Of a stretch of 6,275 nucleotides of DNA, positions 1 to 4,303 are shown one piece after another. Below the pieces are notes generated by a model, which saw only the letters and a list, made by a program, of their open reading frames with translations, was not told where the DNA came from and searched no databases. The stretch comes from an uncultured bacterium (GTDB taxonomy: Bacteria > Desulfobacterota > Desulfovibrionia > Desulfovibrionales > Desulfovibrionaceae), in the NCBI GenBank assembly GCA_905215675.1, contig CAJMRA010000154.1, positions 1 through 6,275 on the forward strand, written 5' to 3'. Made by a program: the position numbers and the translations under genes. How positions within the stretch are numbered: position 1 is the first letter of the stretch; each line of letters begins with the position of its first letter.

Positions 1-66
1 TTTTCCGCGAAACGACAGGCCGTATGGTTTGAAATGCAAAGCATTTCAAACTAAAAATGCTCTAGA
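1..66 (-). repeat. Repeat family R, copy A (cut by window edge)
   Basis: This is the inner part and one end of the four-hairpin repeat seen in full at 4076-4223, in the opposite orientation. It carries half of the A-tract hairpin at 1-8, the conserved unpaired core CGACAGGCCGTATGGTTT at 13-30, and a perfect hairpin with 10-bp arms TTTGAAATGC / GCATTTCAAA around an AAA loop. It ends in GCTCTAGA, the same end sequence as other copies. The remaining part lies upstream of the window. Confidence 0.8.
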
Positions 67-68
67 CA

Positions 69-128
69 GATTCAGGGGGAGGGGAACCCACTCCGCTTGC
101 GCGGGATGGGGTCCCCTCCCCCTGAATC
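69..128. repeat. G-rich long hairpin H1 (repeat family H)
   Basis: A 60-nt near-complete palindrome. The arms 69-85 and 112-128 are 17-bp perfect complements made of a purine-rich strand against a pyrimidine-rich strand. Inside them, CCCA pairs with TGGG, and CTCCGC pairs imperfectly with GCGGGA around a TTGC loop. Size and plan match the hairpin at 5738-5795: G-rich 17-bp stem, CCC block, central GCGC-containing loop, then GGGAT. It lies 3' of the DsbA-like gene and could stop transcription, but no T-run follows directly on either strand, so that role is unproven. Confidence 0.7.
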
Positions 129-138
129 TCAATCCTCA

Positions 139-174
139 ACCTGTCTCGTTTTGCGGAAAAGCGTTGTTTTCCGC
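139..174 (+). repeat. Repeat family R, partial degenerate copy A'
   Basis: The segment reads CCTGTC, then a 2-base insertion, then GTTTTGCGGAAAA, followed by TTTTCCGC. This matches the core plus A-tract hairpin of repeat R in forward orientation. GCGGAAAA at 153-160 pairs with TTTTCCGC at 167-174. A second small hairpin, CCGCC-GGA-GGCGG at 171-183, abuts the stop codon of the DsbA-like gene. Neither has the T-run expected of an intrinsic terminator. The rest of the repeat is missing, so this is a fragment. Confidence 0.55.
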
Positions 175-183
175 CGGAGGCGG

Positions 184-978
184 CTACTTCTTCAGCGGCA
201 TTGTCCTGGCGGTATCGACGGCGTACTTGAAGAGATCCAGCGGCAGGGCGCCGCGCACCATAAGATTATTGACGACGAAACAGGGCGTGCCGTCGATACC
301 CAGCTTCTGGGCGTCTTCCTGATCTTCCTTGAGGATTTCCGCAACCTTCTTGCTGCGGCGGTCCTTGTCGAGGCGGCGCTTGTCGATCTTCAGACCATCG
401 ACAACGCTCTTGATGTAATCCTCGCCTTCAGAGACCAGCCTGTCACGATTCTGGAAAAGTTCCTTGTAAAACGTCCAGGCGGCATCCTCGCTTTGCAGGG
501 AAAGGGCCACAAAATACTGCGCGGCCGTAACGCCTATGCCCTCGCTCAGGGGCAGATTCTTGAACACAAGGCTCACGTTATTGCCGTATTCCTTGAGGAT
601 GGCTTCCACGGTCGCGGCGGCCTGCTGGCAGAACGAGCAGGTAAAGTCGGAAAAGGCCACAATACGGACGCGGGCATTTTCCGGCCCGCGCATGGGCCGA
701 TTTTCCAGTTTCATTTCCTTTTCCACGGTCGCATCCTGCTTCCACTGCCGTTCCAGCGCGCTTTTACGGCGGGCGTTGGCGCCCTGCTGGGCAATATCCA
801 GCACCGCCTCGCTGTTGTTACGCAGGACGTCCAGCACAAGTTCAGGATGCGCCCGGAAAATTTCCTGCAACTGCCGCGTCAGCGCTTCGTTGTTCTCGGC
901 GGCGGCGATCGGCGCGCCCTGTGCCCAGCACAGCGCCGTTGCCATTATCAGGGCAAGTACTCGAAAATGTTTTTTCAT
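184..978 (-). CDS. Exported DsbA-family thiol-disulfide oxidoreductase
   Basis: This is a 264-aa periplasmic thioredoxin-fold protein, probably an oxidase or isomerase of protein disulfide bonds. Residues 1-27 look like a Sec signal peptide: a KK start, a hydrophobic run, and an AAA site before E28. Residues 30-90 are helical and charged, and resemble the N-terminal oligomerisation segment of ScsC/Com1-type DsbA relatives. The thioredoxin domain begins near 103, with the redox motif CSFC at 114-117 and the cis-proline loop GTPCF with P232. The Cys right after that proline is a less usual choice. I took the ATG at 978 because the signal peptide begins there and AGGAG lies 11 nt upstream; the open frame continues to 1152 but that extension has no secretion signal. 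The 130-nt gap to the upstream response regulator on the same strand allows co-transcription but does not show it. Substrates and redox partner are unknown. Confidence 0.86.
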   Translation of the reverse strand: MKKHFRVLALIMATALCWAQGAPIAAAENNEALTRQLQEIFRAHPELVLDVLRNNSEAVLDIAQQGANARRKSALERQWKQDATVEKEMKLENRPMRGPENARVRIVAFSDFTCSFCQQAAATVEAILKEYGNNVSLVFKNLPLSEGIGVTAAQYFVALSLQSEDAAWTFYKELFQNRDRLVSEGEDYIKSVVDGLKIDKRRLDKDRRSKKVAEILKEDQEDAQKLGIDGTPCFVVNNLMVRGALPLDLFKYAVDTARTMPLKK

Positions 979-1108
979 ATTGTTGCTGTCTCCTTTGAGC
1001 ATCACGGGAAAACTCCGGGAGTAGGGAACCGTCGCCGACGGACAGGACCACGCCGGTATTTCCCGAAGGTATATGGACACAAACCGGGGGGACAAGGCCC
1101 GCGCGCCA

Positions 1109-1489
1109 TCAGGCGTTGTTTTCCAGACGGGCCTGTGTTTGTGCGTCTTCAATCTTGTAAAGCAGCTCTTCCAGTTCCACCGGCTTCATCAGATAGCCGA
1201 AAGCGCCGCATTGCATGGCATGAACGGCAAGCTGCATATCCGCATGGCCGGAAAGCAGAATGACCTTGATATCCGGATACGTTTCATGAATGACCTGCAG
1301 GGCGCTGATACCGTCCATGACAGGCATTTTCACGTCCATGATGACGATGTGAAAGGTATCATTTTTCAGGGCATCCAGGGCTTCCTGTCCATTGGCGGCT
1401 TCGCAACAGGAAAAGCCCCTTTTTTCCAATCGTTTTTTTAAAAGGGAGGTGACTTCCTGCTCGTCATCAACCAGAAGGATATTGCTCAC
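1109..1489 (-). CDS. Single-domain CheY-like response regulator
   Basis: A 126-aa stand-alone receiver domain. The acidic pocket is D8-D9, the phosphoacceptor is D52 (in IVIMDVKMPVMDG), the switch serine is S80 (LLSGH) and the conserved lysine is K102 (MKPVELEELL). All residues needed for phosphorylation are therefore present. No DNA-binding or enzymatic output domain follows, so it should act by protein contact or in a phosphorelay. The start is GTG at 1489, supported by AGGAG 9 nt upstream. No histidine kinase lies in the window, so its partner is encoded elsewhere. It is divergent from parA across a 169-bp spacer; upstream there is only a weak promoter candidate on this strand (TTGACG around 1559-1554, 17 nt from AAAAGT). 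Placement next to a segregation gene may be coincidental. Confidence 0.92.
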   Translation of the reverse strand: MSNILLVDDEQEVTSLLKKRLEKRGFSCCEAANGQEALDALKNDTFHIVIMDVKMPVMDGISALQVIHETYPDIKVILLSGHADMQLAVHAMQCGAFGYLMKPVELEELLYKIEDAQTQARLENNA

Positions 1490-1575
1490 GGTGATTTTCT
1501 CCTCATGCAGCTTTGCGTGTTTGCCAAAAAACTTTTGTTTTCCACTGCAAAACCGTCAAAAAACGCCAAACGACC

Positions 1576-1604
1576 TTGACCGCCTACCTAAAATTACCTA
1601 AACT
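1576..1604 (+). promoter_or_regulatory. Predicted sigma70-type promoter of parA
   Basis: TTGACC at 1576-1581 matches the -35 box at five of six bases. After exactly 17 bases comes TAAACT at 1599-1604, which matches the -10 box at four of six. Transcription would begin near 1611, giving a leader of about 48 nt that contains parS and the parA ribosome binding site. This is a motif match only; no start site has been mapped. Confidence 0.5.
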
Positions 1605-1621
1605 AGCTTTCGTTCACTTCA

Positions 1622-1637
1622 TGTTTCACATGAAACA
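1622..1637. promoter_or_regulatory. parS: parS centromere-like site (ParB binding)
   Basis: TGTTTCACATGAAACA differs at one base (central G to A) from the widely conserved chromosomal parS consensus TGTTNCACGTGAAACA. It lies 21 bp before the parA start codon and about 11 bp after the predicted transcription start, in the usual neighbourhood for a parAB locus. ParB encoded at 3068-4078 should load here and spread. ParB bound here could also block parA transcription. The substitution also makes an overlapping perfect inverted repeat, TTCATGT-TTC-ACATGAA at 1618-1634, which could fold in the parA mRNA. Confidence 0.87.
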
Positions 1638-1658
1638 CCGCACTGCGGGAGGAAATAT

Positions 1659-2447
1659 ATGACACGCATCATTTCCATAGCAAACCAGAAGGGCGGCGTT
1701 GGAAAAACGACGACGACCATTAACCTTGCAGCTGCCCTCGCTGTTATGGAAAAAAAGACTCTTGTCGTGGACTGCGACCCGCAAGCCAACAGCACCAGCG
1801 GTCTGGGCCTTGCGCAGGAAAGCATCTCCGGCGATTTGTATCGCTGCTTTTACGACCCCGAAAGCACGCCTGCCAATATTGCCAAAACACGCTCCCCTTT
1901 CCTTGATATCATTCCGGCCAGCACAAATCTTGTTGCCGTGGAACTGGAACTGGTGGACAAGATGGCGCGTGAATTTTTTCTGAGCGAGTGCCTCAAACAT
2001 GTGGAAGGCATGTATGATTACATCATACTGGACTGCCCTCCCTCGCTGGGACTCATCACGCTCAATGCCTTCTGTGCATCGCGGGAACTGCTCATTCCCC
2101 TTCAATGCGAATTCTTTGCACTGGAAGGTATCGTCAAGCTGCTTCAGACCTATGAGCAGGTCCGCAAGCGCCTCAATCCCAACCTTTCCCTGCTCGGCGT
2201 GGTGCTTACCATGTTCGACATCCGCAACCGCCTCACGCGCGACGTCAAGAGCGAAGTGCAGCGCTGCTTCCCCGATCATCTCTTTACCACGGTGATTCCG
2301 CGTAACGTCCGCCTTTCCGAAGCGCCCAGTCACGGCAAGTCCATCATTCACTACGATATCAAATCCAAGGGCGCGGAAGCCTATATCAGCCTGGCGCAGG
2401 AAGTCGTTCAGCGGCGACCGACGCAGAAAGCCTCCGTCCTGCAGTAA
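1659..2447 (+). CDS. parA: Chromosome partitioning ATPase ParA (Soj-type)
   Basis: A 262-aa cytoplasmic P-loop ATPase that, with ParB and parS, segregates replicated origin regions; ATP-bound dimers bind DNA non-specifically and ParB triggers hydrolysis. The deviant Walker A motif is KGGVGKTT at 11-18, with the signature lysine K11 and catalytic-loop K16. The switch-I region is DCDPQANSTSGLG from residue 38 (D40), and Walker B is YIILDCPPS with D125. The family signature RNVRLSEAPSHG lies at 215-226. Length is typical of short chromosomal ParA without an N-terminal DNA-binding domain, so plasmid type Ia is unlikely. The start is supported by GGGAGG 6 nt before ATG 1659. The upstream leader holds a promoter and parS. 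Downstream, the stop codon is 1 bp from the stop of a convergent gene, and parB comes only after that gene and a repeat, which is not the usual parAB operon. Confidence 0.95.
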   Translation: MTRIISIANQKGGVGKTTTTINLAAALAVMEKKTLVVDCDPQANSTSGLGLAQESISGDLYRCFYDPESTPANIAKTRSPFLDIIPASTNLVAVELELVDKMAREFFLSECLKHVEGMYDYIILDCPPSLGLITLNAFCASRELLIPLQCEFFALEGIVKLLQTYEQVRKRLNPNLSLLGVVLTMFDIRNRLTRDVKSEVQRCFPDHLFTTVIPRNVRLSEAPSHGKSIIHYDIKSKGAEAYISLAQEVVQRRPTQKASVLQ

Positions 2448-2448
2448 C

Positions 2449-2844
2449 TCAGCCTTCGTACACCGTATGCTCAAGCGCGCGATGATCGCGAAAATGCTTT
2501 TGTCGTATGGTCGTACGGCAATGGGCGCAGCGAAAGACCAGCAGGCCGCCAAGGTTGGCCGTCGTCAGATGAAAGGGGTGCGCGGGGTCCGTCCGCCAGT
2601 CGCTGGTTTCGGCCCCGCAATGCGGACACTTCACCGCCGGATCATACGGATACTTGAAATCCCAGTATTCCAGAAACTGGCGAAAATCCTCCAGGGGCTC
2701 CGCCGCCTCTTCCGGCGGCAGCAGACGGGCAAGCGCCTTTTCCACAGCGGGGCGCGCATGTTCCCACAAGGCGGCGGAAAGCTGTACGCCGCAAAGATTG
2801 TCCTGAGCGTCCCTGAGATAAAAAATATGCTGTTCTCCAGCCAT
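2449..2844 (-). CDS. Small zinc-ribbon protein of unknown function
   Basis: A 131-aa protein I do not recognise as a named family. Its second half has two CxxC knuckles, CPHC and CAHC (cysteines 73, 76, 106 and 109 from this start), about 30 residues apart, which should hold one zinc ion in a zinc-ribbon fold. The N-terminal part is acidic and includes an aromatic stretch, YWDFKYPYDP, just before the first knuckle. No signal peptide or membrane segment is visible. ATG 2844 is preferred because GAGG (2857-2854) sits 9 nt upstream; ATG 2853 would add three residues but would touch that GAGG. The gene is tail-to-tail with parA (1 bp between stops). Its start is only 17 bp from repeat copy B, so its promoter must lie in or beyond that repeat. 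Roles such as nucleic-acid binding are possible but unsupported here. Confidence 0.8.
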   Translation of the reverse strand: MAGEQHIFYLRDAQDNLCGVQLSAALWEHARPAVEKALARLLPPEEAAEPLEDFRQFLEYWDFKYPYDPAVKCPHCGAETSDWRTDPAHPFHLTTANLGGLLVFRCAHCRTTIRQKHFRDHRALEHTVYEG

Positions 2845-2860
2845 TTGCTGCATCCTCGTT

Positions 2861-3005
2861 TTAGAGCAATTTCAGTTTGAAACGCTGTGCGCTTCAAACC
2901 ATACGGCCTGTCGTTTCACGGAAAAAAACGCGTTTTTTCGCTTACTTCGGGCCGGGCGGCGCTGTGCCGCCGCCTCGCGCCTTATCTCGTTCAAAGATAA
3001 CACGC
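2861..3005 (+). repeat. Repeat family R, copy B (full length)
   Basis: All four hairpins are present: GTTTGAA...TTCAAAC with one A-C mismatch, the AAAAAACGCGTTTTTT palindrome (2923-2938), the GGCGGC/GCCGCC stem, and a last hairpin whose arms are TTATCT and AGATAA (2982-3000). The core is an exact match at 2896-2913. The left end is TTAGAGCA. The copy fills most of the 223-bp spacer between the divergent zinc-ribbon gene and parB, so it may contribute promoters or leader RNA to either. Confidence 0.85.
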
Positions 3006-3023
3006 GCCAAGAAATCATCCATC

Positions 3024-3062
3024 ACGCCTGATTCAAAAAACAGGCGTTAATGTATCAGGGAG
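3024..3062 (+). promoter_or_regulatory. parB leader with two alternative hairpins and its SD
   Basis: ACGCCTG (3024-3030) can pair with CAGGCGT (3041-3047). Alternatively CCTGAT (3027-3032) can pair with ATCAGG (3054-3059), which overlaps the parB Shine-Dalgarno AGGGAG (3057-3062). The two pairings share bases, so only one can form; the first leaves the SD free and the second hides part of it. The stems are short (7 and 6 bp), so this may be chance. The SD itself is clear: it lies 5 nt before ATG 3068. Confidence 0.35.
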
Positions 3063-3067
3063 TACGC

Positions 3068-4078
3068 ATGAGCGCAAACAAAGGTCTCGGTCGGGGTCTG
3101 GAAGTCCTCTGGGGCGGCAATGTCGCAACGGAAAAAAGCGAAGGACAAAACAACCTCATTGCCATTGACGCCATTTCGCCCAATCCGTCCCAGCCGCGCA
3201 GACATTTTGATGAGGAAGCCCTCAAGGAACTGGCGGAATCCATTCGCGCGCAAGGTATTCTTCAGCCCCTGCTCGTGCGCCCCGACGGCTCGGGAAATTA
3301 CCAGATTGTCGCCGGGGAACGCCGCTGGCGCGCCGCCCGCATGGCCAATCTTTCCAAGGTTCCCGTCGTCATCCGCGAGATGAGCGACAAGGAAGTCATG
3401 GCCGCCGCCCTGATTGAAAACCTGCAGCGCGAAGACCTCAACGCCATTGAAGAGGCGCAGGCTCTCAAGGAATTGCGCGACGCGCTCAACATCACCCAGG
3501 AGGAACTTGCCAAGCGCCTCGGCAAAAGCCGCCCGGCCATTGCCAACGCCATGCGTCTGCTCCAGCTCAGCGAAAGCGCGCAGGAAGACGTGCGCCATGG
3601 CCGCATGAGCGCCGGGCACGCCCGCTGCCTCCTTTCCCTTCAGGGCCCGGAAGCCCAGGAAGCCGCGGAAATACTCCGCCGCTGCATCGTCGAAGACGGC
3701 ATCACCGTGCGCGAAGCCGAAGAAGCCGTGGAATGCTGGAAAAAGACGGGCTGGCTCCCCGAATACATGCTCAACAAGGGCATGGAATCCGCGCCCCTGC
3801 CCCAGCCGGAAGCGCCCGCCAAGCCCACGCGCAAGAAAAGCACGGCCATGAAGCTCCTGCAACGCCTGCTCAACGAGGAACTGTGCAAGACCAGCGTCAG
3901 CGGCGACGCTTCCAGCGGCCGTATCACGCTCCGCTACAACTCGCCCGAAGAATTGCAGGCCATCCTCCAGCGCCTCGGCGTTTCCCTGCCGGAGGAAAAG
4001 GGAGAGGAAGCTCCCGCGGCGGAAGATCTCGCGGAAGCTCCCGGAACCTCCGAGACTCAGGACACGTCTGCCCAATAG
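3068..4078 (+). CDS. parB: Chromosome partitioning protein ParB (parS-binding CTPase)
   Basis: A 336-aa ParB that recognises parS, clamps and slides on DNA using CTP, and stimulates ParA. In order: N-terminal GLGRGLEVLWG at 6-16, the usual ParA-contact motif; a ParB/Srx-type CTP-binding domain at about 30-125 with GERRWRAA at 83-90 and ENLQREDLNAIEEA at 117-130; a helix-turn-helix at about 143-167 (TQEELAKRLGKSRPAIANAM) that reads parS; a proline-rich linker at 242-255; a C-terminal dimerisation region at about 258-305; then an acidic, low-complexity tail. ATG 3068 is chosen over ATG 3050 because AGGGAG lies 5 nt upstream of it. The stop codon TAG (4076-4078) coincides with the first bases of repeat copy C, so the acidic tail could have been altered when that repeat arrived. 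The gene is separated from parA by about 620 bp containing an inverted gene and repeat B, so it needs its own promoter, which I could not identify. Confidence 0.95.
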   Translation: MSANKGLGRGLEVLWGGNVATEKSEGQNNLIAIDAISPNPSQPRRHFDEEALKELAESIRAQGILQPLLVRPDGSGNYQIVAGERRWRAARMANLSKVPVVIREMSDKEVMAAALIENLQREDLNAIEEAQALKELRDALNITQEELAKRLGKSRPAIANAMRLLQLSESAQEDVRHGRMSAGHARCLLSLQGPEAQEAAEILRRCIVEDGITVREAEEAVECWKKTGWLPEYMLNKGMESAPLPQPEAPAKPTRKKSTAMKLLQRLLNEELCKTSVSGDASSGRITLRYNSPEELQAILQRLGVSLPEEKGEEAPAAEDLAEAPGTSETQDTSAQ

Positions 4079-4223
4079 AGCACTTTCAGTTTGAAATGCT
4101 TCGCATTTCAAACCATACGGCCTGTCGTTTCGCGGAAAAAACGCGGTTTTTCCGCTCACTTTGGGCCGGGCGGCGCTGTGCCGCCACCTCGCGTTTCACC
4201 TTTTTCAAAGTTGAAACGCTCTA
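4076..4223 (+). repeat. Repeat family R, copy C (best preserved, full length)
   Basis: Reference copy of the 148-bp element. Hairpin i has 11-bp perfect arms GTTTGAAATGC / GCATTTCAAAC (4089-4113). The unpaired core follows at 4110-4127. Hairpin ii is GCGGAAAAA / TTTTTCCGC (4132-4155), hairpin iii GGCGGC / GCCGCC (4169-4185), and hairpin iv runs from GCGTTTCA to TTGAAACGC (4191-4219). The ends are TAGAGC and GCTCTA, a 6-bp terminal inverted repeat. It lies between convergent parB and the methyltransferase, and supplies the parB stop codon. Confidence 0.9.
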
Positions 4224-4249
4224 GAGCAATTCCAGTTTGAAATGCTCCA
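4222..4249 (+). repeat. Repeat family R, truncated copy C'
   Basis: Directly after copy C, sharing the TAGAG overlap, a second start of the element reads TAGAGCAATTCCAGTTTGAA, then ATGCTCCAG. It stops after the first hairpin arm. The ending GCTCCAGG resembles the variant end of copy E (GCTCCAGGG at 6168-6176). This suggests tandem insertion followed by deletion, or a half-unit. Confidence 0.6.
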
Positions 4250-4262
4250 GGTCTCGCCGCAC

Positions 4263-4300
4263 GCCTTCCCCGGGGGCGAACATGCGCCTCCGGGGAAGGC
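4263..4300. terminator. Strong hairpin between convergent parB and methyltransferase
   Basis: GCCTTCCCCGG (4263-4273) pairs perfectly over 11 bp with CCGGGGAAGGC (4290-4300); the inner bases GGCG/CGCC can extend it. It begins 3 bp after the stop codon of the minus-strand methyltransferase. On the plus strand, TATATTTTTT follows after a gap of about 4 nt, as expected of an imperfect intrinsic terminator. No T-run follows on the minus strand. It probably limits read-through in the convergent gap. Confidence 0.55.
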
Positions 4301-4303
4301 CGC

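Noticed and set aside
979..1152. N-terminal extension of the DsbA-like protein to 1152
   Set aside because: It would bury the signal peptide 58 residues inside and overlap the response regulator gene; ATG 978 has a proper Shine-Dalgarno and begins the signal sequence.
97..1263. Long plus-strand open frame (388 codons) opposite the DsbA-like and response regulator genes
   Set aside because: It runs antisense across two genes with clear conserved motifs, has no recognisable domain and starts inside hairpin H1; it is a shadow of GC-rich codon use.
1626..2552. Minus-strand open frame of 308 codons across parA
   Set aside because: Antisense to the fully conserved ParA reading frame and crossing its start and stop; no domain visible.
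2735..2746. TTTTCCACA as a DnaA box near parAB
   Set aside because: It has one mismatch, is single, and lies inside the zinc-ribbon coding sequence; there is no cluster or AT-rich unwinding region to suggest an origin.
2923..2938. AAAAAACGCGTTTTTT in repeat B as a simple intrinsic terminator
   Set aside because: The T-run is part of the stem and not a tail after a GC stem, and the same module occurs where no gene ends; better explained as repeat hairpin ii.
3047..4159. Minus-strand open frame of 370 codons across parB
   Set aside because: Antisense to ParB, starts in repeat C and has no recognisable motif.
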